A stretch of DNA of 64,000 bases. Source: Methylobacterium sp. DB0501. GTDB taxonomy: Bacteria > Pseudomonadota > Alphaproteobacteria > Rhizobiales > Beijerinckiaceae. The notes below the pieces were generated by a model. That model made no database searches, was not told the origin of the DNA, and saw only the letters and a list, made by a program, of their open reading frames with translations. Position numbers and translations under genes: made by a program. Shown piece by piece: positions 43,849-53,526 of the stretch; position 1 is the first letter of the stretch; each line of letters starts with the position of its first letter. The stretch lies in contig NZ_JAAKGV010000019.1 in the NCBI RefSeq assembly GCF_011043735.1, positions 1-64,000 of the forward strand, in the 5' to 3' direction.

Positions 43849-46347
43849 ATGAGCGTACCCGCACCCACATTGGACACCGTCGTCGACCCGAATCGGCTTG
43901 CGGCCCTGGCCGCCTACGGGATCCTCGACACCGCGCCGGAGAAGGGCTTCGACGACATCGTCCTGCTCGCCCGAAACATCTGCGAGACCCCAGTGGCCCT
44001 GGTCAGCCTCGTCGCCGGCGACCGGCAGTGGTTCAAGGCCCGCCTCGGCTTCCCGGAATGCGGGACGGACCTGAACGCGTCCGTCTGCGCCCACGCCCTC
44101 ATCGAGCCGGACCTGCTCGTCATCCCCGACCTGAGCCGCGACCCGCGCACGCGGGCGAACCCCCTGGTGACCGGCGGACCTTGCATCCGGTTCTACGCCG
44201 GCGCCCCCCTGCGCACGCCGGACGGCAAGGCGCTGGGGAGCCTCTGCGTCATCGACGTTGCTCCGCGGCCGTCAGGGCTCACGCCTAGCCAAGCCGAGTC
44301 CCTCCGTGCGCTTGCCGGACAGGTCATGGCGCTGATGGAGCTGCGCCGCGCGTTGGTTGAACAGCGCCACCTGCTCGGCCAGAGCGAGGAACTGATCCGC
44401 ACCCAGGCCGCCCTGTCCGGGGCCAAGGGCGATCTGGGCGTCATGCTGGACGCGTTGGTCACGGGTGCGATGGAAGCCGTGCCGCATGCCGAGGACGCCG
44501 TCATTGCGATGTGGGACGGCGAGGAGCTCATCTATCGCGCCACCTAAGGCGCGCTCGTTTCCCATGCCGGGCTGCGGGTGCCGCTACGAGGCAGCCTTGC
44601 GGGGGCGTGCCTGCTCCCCGGCGAACTCGTGCTGGTATCCGACGTGCTGGAGGATACCCGGGTCAAGCGGGATCTCGTCGATTCCCTTCGCCTTCGCTCC
44701 TGCGTGCTGGTCCCGGTCAGGCGCGCCGGCGATGCCGTGGGCGTGCTTAAGCTTCAGTCGAGCCAGCCGGAGGCTTTCACCTCGACGGATCTCAGGCTCG
44801 CGGAGGTACTCGCTGGCACCGTGTCGGCGGGGCTCGCCGAGGTCGGCGAGGTTGCCGCCCGGCGCGAGGCCGAGGCACGGCTTCGCCGCGCGCAAGAGGC
44901 CGGCGGCGTCGGCGTGTTCTCCATCGGCCTCGACGGCAACCTGCACGCCACGCCCGAGTTCTGCCGTCTCTACTGCCTACGGCAGCGCGACAGCTACCCC
45001 TCGACTGCATTCGAGCAACTCATCATCCCCGAGGATGCACACCTCGTCTCGACGGCAGCCACGCGAGGTAACGGTGAGGCCCCGCGAGACGTGGAGTACC
45101 GCATTCGCCGCCCTGATACGGGCGAACTGCGCTGGATCGCCCGCAAGGGCGAGCTCGATTACGATGAGGCTGGCCGACCTATCCGCTTCGTCGGCGTGGT
45201 CCGTGACATCACCGGGCAGAGGGCCAACCGAGACGCGTTGGCCGAGAAAGAGCGGTACAAGAGCGTTCTGCTGGAGCTCGGAAACCGACTGCGCGACCTG
45301 ACCCGGGTCGCTGAGGTGACGCGGGTGGTGGGCAAGGTCGCCGGCACGGCGCTGAACGCTAGCCGCGCCGGCTTCGGCCGTCTCGACGCGACGGGCGAGC
45401 ACGTGAGCATCGAGCCGGACTGGACGGCGCCGGGACAGGTCAGCGTGGCCGGCGACCACCACTTCGCCGAGTACGGCGACTTCCATCACGGCCTCATGTG
45501 GGGCGAGCCGCTGGTGATCCACGACGCCGCCGCGGACCCGCGCATCGCCTCCTTCATGCTGGCGCTTCGGCCCATCGACGTGGCCGCCTGTGCTGATACC
45601 CCGCTGCGCGAGCACGGCAGTACGGTGGCTCTGTTCTTCGTGCACGACCGCGTGCCCCGGACCTGGACCACTCAGGAGCTGGAGTTCATGCGCGCGGTGG
45701 CGGACCGCGTCGAGGTTGGCGTCGCGCGGCTGCGCGCCGAGGAGTGGCAGCGCCTGCTCAACCACGAGCTCTCGCACCGCATGAACAACCTGTTCTCGAT
45801 GCTGCAGGCCGTGGTGGCGCAGACGCTGCGCGGCGCCACCGACGTCGATGAAGTGCGCGAAGTGCTCTCCCGGCGCCTGATCGCGCTCGGCAAGGCGCAC
45901 GACATCCTGGTCGGAGGCGCCGCCGAGCGCGCGCCTCTCGCGGCCGTCGTCCGGGAAGGCATCGGCGTCCTGGAGGGGGCGTCGGAGCGTGTGCGGGTCG
46001 CCGGTCCCGAAATCGAGGTCGGCGCGAAAGCGGCGCTCTCACTCGCGCTGATGCTGCACGAGATGACCACCAATGCGGTGAAGTACGGAGCGCTCTCGGT
46101 CCCGGACGGCCGGGTGGAGATGTCGTGGTCCATCCGGGAGGGTGACGGCGGTCCCCTCCTTAGGCTCGCTTGGCGCGAGCGCGGCGGGCCCCCGGTGCGT
46201 CTCCCCGCCCGCAAGGGCTTCGGGACGCGGCTGATCGAGCGTGGGTTGACCGGCCAGGTCGGGGGCGTCCTCTCCTTGGACTACCCGCCTGAGGGCGTCG
46301 CCTGCATCGTCGAGGCGCCCCTTCGCAACTTCCAGGACGATGGCTGA
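43849..46347 (+). pseudogene. GAF-GAF-PAS-GAF HWE histidine kinase interrupted by an in-frame TAA
   Basis: One reading frame of 833 codons is broken at codon 233 by TAA (44545-44547). Translation on both sides is in the same frame and both halves fit one kinase: GAF 1 (about 20-165), GAF 2 cut by the stop, PAS (about 340-455), GAF 3 (about 475-625) and an HWE module (NHELSHRMNNLFSMLQAVV; MLHEMTTNAVKYGAL; WRERGGPPV). A TCA to TAA change would explain it. A GTG at 44578 could restart translation inside GAF 2. A sequencing error is possible. The following response regulator is also broken. Confidence 0.8.
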
Positions 46348-46442
46348 GGGCGCGTCAGCGTCCCGGTGACGTGCCGCCAAGCTGAGACCGCCTGCCCGAT
46401 CCGGGTGTTGCACCGCTCCGTCCCCGCGCCCTGGTCCCGCCC

Positions 46443-46813
46443 TATGTCCTCGCCGCCCGCCCCCTCCCCTGCGTCCTCGTCGTGGAGGACGAACACCTCA
46501 TCTGCATGATCGCCGTCACGATGCTGGAGGATGCCGGCTACGCCGTCCTTAGGCGTCCGCGGCTGAAGCAGCGTTGTCGGTGCTGGAGCAACGCCGCGGC
46601 GTCGACGTCGTCTTCACCGACATCGACATGCCGGGATCGATGGATGGGCTCGCGCTGGCGGGACGCGTCGCCGAACGCTGGCCACGTACCCGGCTCGTCG
46701 TGACCTCGGGCCGGGCTTGGCTCCGTGAGGCCGAGGCTCTCGACGATGAGCGATTCCTCCCCAAGCCTTACCGGTTGCCGCAGCTGCTGGAAGCCATCGG
46801 CGCCGCGGCATGA
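46443..46813 (+). pseudogene. Response regulator receiver, frameshifted
   Basis: The first frame reads VLVVEDEHLICMIAVTMLED then AGYAVL. The next frame continues ASAAEAALSVLEQRRGVDVV, FTDIDMPGSMDGLALAGRV and FLPKPYRLPQLLEAIG. Together they make one receiver domain with the acidic pair, the phospho-acceptor Asp and the Lys-Pro motif. The frames meet at 46550/46551 (CTTAGG), where one missing G would restore continuity. No good start codon precedes the first part, so the 5' limit is approximate. It lies 95 bases after the broken HWE kinase, the same layout as the intact pair at 58321-61397. Confidence 0.75.
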
Positions 46814-47192
46814 GCGGGCGCGTGAATTGAGGTTCACGAGCCAGAGTCAAAACCCAATCAACTTGGCCATGTCTGGGATGCTTTCGATCCTACTCGGATG
46901 TGCCGGTGGTGCTTGCGCAATCCACGCTCCTGACCCTTTCCGGACGCTCCCGGCGACCGACTCTACCATGGGCTGTTCGACGGATTCCGGACATTCGCTT
47001 GAACACGTATCGTCTCGTAGAGGCAATGGAGCTTGTACAGCGACTTCTTTCTCCCGCTAAGTACAATGAAGGCACGCGGAGTTCTTGCATGCACTGGTAG
47101 CTTAAATTGAAGCGTGCCTTGCCGGGTGGAGCCGTGCACGGGTATAGGGCTACCCATGCCACAATGGCCATCGGCAGGAACTCTGTGAGGAG
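46814..47192. other. Gene-free stretch upstream of the LysR gene
   Basis: This 379-base region looks less GC-rich than its surroundings. Short open frames here (for example 46900-47100) show no family resemblance or codon pattern I trust. It probably carries the promoter and autoregulatory LysR sites; no single site stands out. Confidence 0.4.
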
Positions 47193-48170
47193 ATGAAGTC
47201 TCGCTATCTCGACCAACGGCTCAAGCTCGTCCATCTCCGCCTGGTCGACGCGCTGGAGACTCATCGCAGCCTGCTCAGGGCCGCGTCGATCCTCGGCGTG
47301 ACACAGCCAGCCCTTACCAAGAGCCTGCACGAGATCGAGGGCATGCTTCAGGTGCAGTTGTTCGAACGGCATGCCCGGGGCGTGCGGCCGACTGAGATCG
47401 GCATGGTCCTCGTGCGCGCGGCCCGCCGTATCCTCGCGGAGGTGCGCGCTCTCGACGATGAACTCGACCGGCACACCGAGGCAGGCGGAGCCTCGGTCTC
47501 GATCGGCGCCCTGCCGGTCGCGGCGGCAGGGATCCTCCCGGGAGTGCTGGCGCGGCTCAAGGCGGAGCACCCCGAGATCCGCGTTGATCTGCAGCAGGGG
47601 CGGACCGAGGAGTTGCTGCCGCTCCTCGCAGCCGGGGAGGTCGACCTCGTGGTCGGGCGCCTCTACGCCCCGGCACATCCCGATCACTTCACCCGCGAGC
47701 CGCTCTGGAGCGAGCCGATCTCGATCCTCGCGCGCACCGGGCACCCCGTCCTCTCCGAGCCGGCGGCGATCGACACCTTGCGCCGCTACGAGATCGTCCT
47801 GCCTACTGTCAGTCAGCGGGTGGGTCAGGAGATCGAGCAGGTGATGGCGCGCCTCGGCCTCGCCCCCTCAACCTCGCTGCGCTCCAGCTCCTCTGGCTTC
47901 ATTCGCGAGATGCTGCACGCCAGCGACCTGATCGCCGTGATGCCGCGCCTGATGCTGGCTGGAGATCTCCTGCGCGGTACCTTGCAGGTCGTGCCCCTGC
48001 CGTTCGCAGCGCCGGACCGGCCCGCCGGCCTGATCCTCCCCTACGACCGGCCGCTTCCCGCCGGCGGGCGGATCTTCACCGAGTGCCTGCGCACCTACGT
48101 GCGCGAGATCTCGCAGGCCGGCCTCGCCGATATTACCACCGGTTATAGCAAGGCGCCGAAAAAGCGATAA
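47193..48170 (+). CDS. LysR-family transcriptional regulator
   Basis: The 325-residue protein has an N-terminal winged helix (about 12-75: LRAASILGVTQPALTKSLHE) and a substrate-binding effector domain (about 100-310). LysR regulators of aromatic pathways usually respond to a pathway intermediate. It is co-directional with, and 116 bases upstream of, the gallate-type catabolic operon, so it is the likely regulator of these genes. GAGGAG lies directly against the ATG, an unusually short spacing. Confidence 0.88.
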   Translation: MKSRYLDQRLKLVHLRLVDALETHRSLLRAASILGVTQPALTKSLHEIEGMLQVQLFERHARGVRPTEIGMVLVRAARRILAEVRALDDELDRHTEAGGASVSIGALPVAAAGILPGVLARLKAEHPEIRVDLQQGRTEELLPLLAAGEVDLVVGRLYAPAHPDHFTREPLWSEPISILARTGHPVLSEPAAIDTLRRYEIVLPTVSQRVGQEIEQVMARLGLAPSTSLRSSSSGFIREMLHASDLIAVMPRLMLAGDLLRGTLQVVPLPFAAPDRPAGLILPYDRPLPAGGRIFTECLRTYVREISQAGLADITTGYSKAPKKR

Positions 48171-48286
48171 GACGTTGGGCCCAGCGAGGCATAGGACATC
48201 CCCGGCGTCCAGTTCACGAGCAATCGAGCGGACGCCCGACGAACAAGGGCGCGCCTGGCTGAAGGTAGCGCCGGGGAGAGACCGCC

Positions 48287-49195
48287 ATGCTTTCGAGCAT
48301 TCCGCAAGGATCGCGCTTCGCCATCATTGGCTTCGGTGAGGTCGGGAGCCGCTTCGCTCGCGACATCCACGCGAATGGCCGCGCTCATCGCATCACGGCG
48401 TTCGATGTCGACGCTGCGGCGCAAGCCCGGGCAGCTGCAACAGACTTCGTGACCCTTGCTGCGAGCGCTGCCGGAGCGGCCGCTGCGGCTGATGTCGTCT
48501 TCCTGTCGGTGACGGCGGGCTCGGTGCTGGCGGCGGCCGAGGCGCTGACGAGCGGCCTCACGCACAATCCCCTCATCGTCGATGTGAATTCCGTCTCGCC
48601 CACTACCAAGCAGGAGGCGGCCAGTCTCGTGACCCGGGCGGGCGGGCGCTACGTCGAGGCGGCCGTGATGGCGAGCGTACCGCCCCAGGGCTTGCGCACG
48701 CCGATGCTGCTCGGCGGCCCCCACACCTCGGCCTTCGTCGAGGCCATGACGCCATTCGGAATGCAGCTCACCCCTGTATCGGAGACGATCGGGCACGCCT
48801 CGTCGGTCAAGATGTGCCGCAGCGTGATGATCAAGGGCCTGGAGGCCTTGGTGATCGAGTGCCTGCAGACCGCGCGCCACTACGGCGTCGAGGAGCCGGT
48901 GCTGGCCTCGCTCGCTGACACGCTGCCTCATCCGGATTGGCCGGGCCTCGCCCGCTACCTCATCGGCCGCCCGCTGCAGCACGGCAAGCGCCGAGCCGAG
49001 GAGATGCGCGAGGTCGCTCGCACGGTGCGGGACGCCGGCCTTGCCCCGGTGATGAGCACGGCCATCGCCGAGCGCCAGGAGCGGTCCGGCCACCTCGGTC
49101 GCCGGCTCAGCAACGCCGCGCTCGAAGATGGGCTGGGCCCGCTGCTCGACGCTCTCGCGGTGCTCGACGCCGCCCGCGAGCCCGCGGCGGCCTGA
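48287..49195 (+). CDS. NAD(P)-binding DUF1932 dehydrogenase
   Basis: The 302-residue protein has an N-terminal Rossmann domain (FAIIGFGEVGSRFARDI; the GxGxxG-type loop is GFGEVG) and a C-terminal DUF1932 helical domain, as in 6-phosphogluconate/3-hydroxyisobutyrate dehydrogenase relatives. SSVKMCRSVMIKGLEAL carries the conserved Lys of that superfamily. It starts after GGGGAGAG and is first in the operon. It may oxidise or reduce a hydroxy-acid side product of ring cleavage; it is not part of the classical gallate route. Confidence 0.8.
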   Translation: MLSSIPQGSRFAIIGFGEVGSRFARDIHANGRAHRITAFDVDAAAQARAAATDFVTLAASAAGAAAAADVVFLSVTAGSVLAAAEALTSGLTHNPLIVDVNSVSPTTKQEAASLVTRAGGRYVEAAVMASVPPQGLRTPMLLGGPHTSAFVEAMTPFGMQLTPVSETIGHASSVKMCRSVMIKGLEALVIECLQTARHYGVEEPVLASLADTLPHPDWPGLARYLIGRPLQHGKRRAEEMREVARTVRDAGLAPVMSTAIAERQERSGHLGRRLSNAALEDGLGPLLDALAVLDAAREPAAA

Positions 49196-49260
49196 ACCGC
49201 CTGCACTCTGACCCCACAGAGCCGCGAACGAACGGCACCAATTCCGGAAGGACACGCCCC

Positions 49261-50274
49261 ATGGACCAAGAACCGATCCTCGACGTCGCCCATCTCGGCC
49301 ATCTCGAACTTTTGACCCCGAAGCCCGAGGAGAGCCTGCGCTTCTTCGTCGACGTGATGGGTATGACCGAGAGCGGCCGGCAGGGCGACTCGGTGTACCT
49401 GCGGGCCTGGGACGATTACGAGCGCTACTCGCTCCAGCTCACCGCCTCAACCACCTCCGGCCTCGGCCACGCCGCCTTCCGGGCGCGTAGCCCACAGGCG
49501 CTGCAGCGGCGCGTGAAGGCGATCGAGGCGACCGGCCTTGGGCTCGGCTGGCACGAGGGCGAACTCGGCCACGGGCCGGCCTACCGCTTCCACGATCCCG
49601 ACGGCCACGTCGTCGAGATCTACTACGAGACCGAGTGGTACCAGGCACCGGAGGCTCTTCGCCCCTCGCTCAAGAACCAGGCTCAGCGTTTCCCAGCGCG
49701 CGGGATCAACGTGCGCCGCCTCGACCACTTCAACTGCCTCGCTGTCGACGTGAAGGCCAACCGCGAGTTCTTCGAGAGCGCGCTCGGCTTCCGGCTCACC
49801 GAGCAAATCGTGCTCGACTCCGGCGAAGAGGCCGGGATGTGGTTGACCGCCACCAACAAGAGCTACGACTTCGCCTACACCAAGGAAGCGCACGGCATCA
49901 AAGGCCGCTTCCACCACATCACCTACGCACTCGACAGCCGCGAGGAGATCCTGCGCGCCGCCGACATCTTCTTGGAGGCCGGCATCCCGATCGAGACCGG
50001 GCCGCACAAGCACGCCGTCCAGCAGACCTTCTTCCTCTACGTGTTCGAGCCCGGCGGCCACCGGGTCGAGGTGGCGAATGCCGGCGCGCGCCTGGTTCTG
50101 GCCCCGGACTGGAAGCCGATCCGCTGGACCGAAGAGGAGCGGAAGAAGGGCCAGGCCTGGGGCCTGAAAACCATCCCGACCTTCCACAGCCACGGCACCC
50201 CGCCGCTGCCGGGCCACCACGGCCCCGACGACGATGTGCAGCTCGATCTCTCCACGAACGGCATCGCGTCCTAA
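49261..50274 (+). CDS. Type I (VOC) extradiol ring-cleavage dioxygenase, catechol 2,3-dioxygenase-like
   Basis: The 337-residue protein has two vicinal-oxygen-chelate modules (about 10-125 and 150-275). The iron ligands expected for type I extradiol enzymes are present in the second: His156 (RLDHFNCLAV), His219 (FHHITYAL) and Glu270 (GGHRVEVANAG), with His251 and Tyr260 at the positions of the catalytic His and Tyr of BphC. It should add O2 next to a catechol hydroxyl pair. In this operon the substrate is probably gallate or a close relative, although known gallate dioxygenases are of the unrelated LigAB type. GGAAGGA precedes the ATG. Confidence 0.85.
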   Translation: MDQEPILDVAHLGHLELLTPKPEESLRFFVDVMGMTESGRQGDSVYLRAWDDYERYSLQLTASTTSGLGHAAFRARSPQALQRRVKAIEATGLGLGWHEGELGHGPAYRFHDPDGHVVEIYYETEWYQAPEALRPSLKNQAQRFPARGINVRRLDHFNCLAVDVKANREFFESALGFRLTEQIVLDSGEEAGMWLTATNKSYDFAYTKEAHGIKGRFHHITYALDSREEILRAADIFLEAGIPIETGPHKHAVQQTFFLYVFEPGGHRVEVANAGARLVLAPDWKPIRWTEEERKKGQAWGLKTIPTFHSHGTPPLPGHHGPDDDVQLDLSTNGIAS

Positions 50275-50345
50275 CCCCTCAACCAACCGGGCGCCAGAAC
50301 CCGGACCCTTCACGATACAAGCGCCGCCCCGGGAGGAGCGCACGA

Positions 50346-51704
50346 ATGTCTGTCTCATCACCTTCAAGATCAGTCGAGATCAAGTCCTTCATCGACGAGC
50401 GGCCGGTCGGCCGCTACCAGTGGTTCCTCGTGGCCCTATGCTTCCTTGTCGTCGTAGCCGACGGGATGGACGTCGCCATCATGGGCTTCGTCACGCCGTC
50501 GATCCTCGCCGACTGGAACATATCGCGCCCGGCTTTCGGCCTGGTGATGAGCGCCGCGCCTTTCGGCCTCGTCGTCGGGGCGCTGGTCGCCGGTCCGTCC
50601 TCGGACCGGTTCGGCCGCAAGCCGGTGCTGATCGTCTCGGTGCTGATCTTCGGCCTGTTCACGGCAATCGCCGCCTACGCGACGAGCCCGACCGAGATGG
50701 CCTTGCTGCGCTTCCTCGCCGGCACCGGCATGGGGGCGGCGATGCCCAACACCTCGACGTTGCTCTCCGAGTATGCGCCGTTGCGCCGGCGCTCTCTGAT
50801 GATCACCATCATGTTCACCGGGTTCAATCTCGGCTCGGCGGCGATCGGCTTTGCCGCGGCGCACATGATCCCGGCCTACGGCTGGCGCTCGGTGCTGCTC
50901 CTGGGCGGCGCGGTCCCGCTCGCCCTGGTGCCGTTCCTGGTGCTGTTTCTGCCTGAGTCCGCTCGGCTCCTGACGCTGCGCGGCGCGAGCTCGAAGAAGA
51001 TCGCGGCGACCCTCGGTCGGGTGACCGGGCATCGCTTCACCGGCACCGAGACCTTCGTGACGGATGAGCCCCCGCTGCGGACCCGCAAGCCGATCGGCGT
51101 GCTGTTCTCGCAGGGCTACGCCGTGACGACGGTCGCTCTCTGGGTGACCTACTTCATGGGGCTCATGGTCATCTACCTGCTCACCGGCTGGTTGCCGACC
51201 CTGATGCGCGACGCCGGCTTGTCGATCGAGACGGCTTCGACCGTAACTGCCCTGTTTCAGATCGGCGGCACGCTCGGCGCTGTGATCGTCGGTTGGGTGA
51301 TGGACCGGACGCGGCCGGCCTTTGTGATCGGCGCGGCGTATCTCGGCGGCGGCCTGATGATTATCGCCCTCTCGGTTGCCGGGGTGATGTCGTCTTCGCT
51401 GGCGCTCCTCGTCTTCGCCGCCGGCTTATGCATGAGTGGGGCGCAGACGGGGCTGAATGCCTTCGCGCCGGGCTGCTACCCGACCGTGGCGCGGGCCACC
51501 GGTGTGAGCTGGATGCTCGGCATGGGACGCTTCGGCAGCATCCTCGGCTCGGCCTTCGGGGGCACGCTGCTCGGGCTCGGCTGGGACTTCAGCGCCATCC
51601 TGCTGACCCTCGCGGCACCGGCTTTCTGCGCCGCCGTGGCGATTGCCCTGACCCAGGCTCGCGCGGGTGCCGCCGGCCAGCCGCGCGAGGCCTCCGCCCA
51701 CTAA
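50346..51704 (+). CDS. Aromatic acid:H+ symporter family MFS transporter
   Basis: A 452-residue protein with 12 helices. VVVADGMDVAIMGFVTPSI, with the acidic residue in helix 1, and the loop GPSSDRFGRKPVLIVSV fit the AAHS family (PcaK, GalT), which imports aromatic acids with protons. GGGAGGAG precedes the ATG. Its position between the dioxygenase and hydratase points to uptake of the ring substrate, most likely gallate or a related hydroxybenzoate. Confidence 0.87.
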   Translation: MSVSSPSRSVEIKSFIDERPVGRYQWFLVALCFLVVVADGMDVAIMGFVTPSILADWNISRPAFGLVMSAAPFGLVVGALVAGPSSDRFGRKPVLIVSVLIFGLFTAIAAYATSPTEMALLRFLAGTGMGAAMPNTSTLLSEYAPLRRRSLMITIMFTGFNLGSAAIGFAAAHMIPAYGWRSVLLLGGAVPLALVPFLVLFLPESARLLTLRGASSKKIAATLGRVTGHRFTGTETFVTDEPPLRTRKPIGVLFSQGYAVTTVALWVTYFMGLMVIYLLTGWLPTLMRDAGLSIETASTVTALFQIGGTLGAVIVGWVMDRTRPAFVIGAAYLGGGLMIIALSVAGVMSSSLALLVFAAGLCMSGAQTGLNAFAPGCYPTVARATGVSWMLGMGRFGSILGSAFGGTLLGLGWDFSAILLTLAAPAFCAAVAIALTQARAGAAGQPREASAH

Positions 51705-51774
51705 CGACAAAGCCTACCCGCTGCGTGGCCCGCACCGGGCCGCCGGCTCCCCTCCTTTCGCAAGGTGCGCGACG

Positions 51775-52800
51775 ATGATCATCGACTGTCACGGCCACTA
51801 CACCACAGCGCCGACGGCCCTGGAGGAGTGGCGCAACCGCCAGGTCGCGGCCCTCCGCGATCCCTCCGCCCGCCCGAACCGAGCCGACCTCAGGATCGGC
51901 GACGACGAGATCCGCGAGTCGATTGAGCAGAACCAGCTCCGGCTGATGCGCGAGCGCGGCAGCGACCTGACAATCTTCAGCCCCCGCGCCAGCTTCATGG
52001 CACACCACGTCGGCGACTTTTCGGTCTCGGCCGAGTGGGCCTCGATCTGCAACGAGCTTTGCTACCGGGTGGCGCAGCTCTTCCCCGATCACTTCATCGG
52101 CGCTGCAATGCTGCCGCAGAGCCCCGGCGTCGACCCGAAGACCTGTCTGCCCGAACTTGATCGCTGCGTGCAGGAATATGGCTTCGTCGGCCTCAACCTC
52201 AACCCGGACCCAACCGGCGGCTACTGGAAGAGCCCGCCGCTCACCGATCGGTACTGGTACCCGATCTACGAGCGCATGGTCGAGTACGACATCCCGGCAA
52301 TGGTCCATGTCTCGACGAGCTGCAATGCCTGCTTCCACACCACCGGCGCGCATTACATCAACGCCGACACCACTGCGGTGATGCAACTGATCGAGGGCGA
52401 CCTCTTCCGGGACTTCCCGACCCTGCGCTTCGTCATCCCGCATGGTGGTGGGGCAGCGCCCTATCACTGGGGTCGCTACCGAGGCCTTGCCCAGGCACTG
52501 AAGAAGCCGGAATTGCGCGAGCATCTCCTGCGCAACGTCTTCTTCGACACCTGCGTCTATCACCAGCCCGGGATCAATCTGCTGACCGAAGTCATCCCGG
52601 TCGAAAACATCCTGTTCGCCAGCGAGATGGTCGGCGCGGTGCGCGGGATCGACCCCGAGACCGGGCACAACTTCGACGACACGAAGCGCTACGTCGAGGC
52701 GGCCGACCTCAGCGCCGAGGATCGCCACAAGATCTACGAGGCCAATGCCCGTCGCGTCTACCCGCGCCTCGACGCCGCCCTGAAGGCCCGCGGCAAGTGA
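51775..52800 (+). CDS. ligJ: 4-oxalomesaconate hydratase (LigJ type, amidohydrolase superfamily)
   Basis: The 341-residue protein opens MIIDCHGHYTTAPTALEEW, with the HxH metal motif (His6, His8). FVGLNLNPDPTGGYWKSPPL, DRYWYPIYERMVEYDIPAM and VIPHGGGAAPYHWGRY are typical of LigJ hydratases, which add water to 4-oxalomesaconate to give 4-carboxy-4-hydroxy-2-oxoadipate. This is the zinc amidohydrolase type, unrelated to the PIG-L type GalB. The aldolase gene for the next step follows after 24 bases. Confidence 0.88.
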   Translation: MIIDCHGHYTTAPTALEEWRNRQVAALRDPSARPNRADLRIGDDEIRESIEQNQLRLMRERGSDLTIFSPRASFMAHHVGDFSVSAEWASICNELCYRVAQLFPDHFIGAAMLPQSPGVDPKTCLPELDRCVQEYGFVGLNLNPDPTGGYWKSPPLTDRYWYPIYERMVEYDIPAMVHVSTSCNACFHTTGAHYINADTTAVMQLIEGDLFRDFPTLRFVIPHGGGAAPYHWGRYRGLAQALKKPELREHLLRNVFFDTCVYHQPGINLLTEVIPVENILFASEMVGAVRGIDPETGHNFDDTKRYVEAADLSAEDRHKIYEANARRVYPRLDAALKARGK

Positions 52801-52824
52801 TGACTGGGAATCGAGGAGGACATC

Positions 52825-53508
52825 ATGACTGAACTTGGCGTTGTGAGACGAACGATCGTGCGAGCCGACCGCGGGTCGGTCGACCAACTGGCTCGGTACG
52901 GCAGCGCGACGGTGCATGAGGCCATGGGCCGTGTCGGGCTGTTGAAGCCGTACATGCGCCCGATTTACCAGGGGGCGCAGGTCTCCGGTACAGCGGTCAC
53001 GGTGCTGCTACACCCGGGCGACAACTGGATGATGCACGTCGTTGCCGAGCAGATCCAGCCGGGTGACGTGGTCGTGGCGGCGATCACGGCGGAATGCACA
53101 GACGGCTATTTCGGCGACCTGCTCGCCACCAGCTTCAAGGCCCGCGGCGCCCGCGCCCTGATCATTGATGCTGGGGTACGTGACGTTGCGGTGTTGACCG
53201 AAATGGGCTTCCCGGTCTGGAGCAAGTGCATCTCTGCCAAGGGCACCGTGAAGGCGACGTTGGGCTCGGTGAACGTCCCGGTCGTCTGCGCCGGCACCCT
53301 GGTCAATCCGGGCGACGCAGTCGTGGCCGACGACGACGGCGTCGTGGTCGTGCCGGCAGAGTGGGCTCGCAAGGTCGCCGACGCCGCCGCTGCCCGCGAG
53401 GCCAACGAGGGCGCCAAGCGCGAGAAGTTGGCTTCCGGTGTACTCGGCCTCGACCTCTACGGGATGCGCGAGACCCTGGCGAAGGCCGGCCTGCGCTACG
53501 TCGACTGA
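52825..53508 (+). CDS. ligK: 4-carboxy-4-hydroxy-2-oxoadipate aldolase (LigK/RraA family)
   Basis: The 227-residue protein matches LigK/HMG-CHA aldolases: YGSATVHEAMGRVGLLKPYM, DNWMMHVVAEQIQPGDVVV, and GYFGDLLATSFKARGARAL followed by IIDAGVRD, where the Arg and Asp bind substrate and divalent metal. The enzyme cleaves CHA to pyruvate and oxaloacetate, the last step of protocatechuate 4,5-cleavage and gallate degradation. GAGGAGG precedes the ATG. It sits directly behind ligJ. Confidence 0.92.
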   Translation: MTELGVVRRTIVRADRGSVDQLARYGSATVHEAMGRVGLLKPYMRPIYQGAQVSGTAVTVLLHPGDNWMMHVVAEQIQPGDVVVAAITAECTDGYFGDLLATSFKARGARALIIDAGVRDVAVLTEMGFPVWSKCISAKGTVKATLGSVNVPVVCAGTLVNPGDAVVADDDGVVVVPAEWARKVADAAAAREANEGAKREKLASGVLGLDLYGMRETLAKAGLRYVD

Positions 53509-53526
53509 CCCACTCAGGAGCGAGCG

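Noticed and set aside
43849..44547. A complete stand-alone GAF protein
   Set aside because: The frame continues after the stop with matching GAF and kinase domains, so it is the first part of one interrupted kinase gene. Independent function of the fragment is possible but not supported.
46900..47100. 66-codon open frame upstream of the LysR gene
   Set aside because: No ribosome site, no family resemblance and unconvincing composition.
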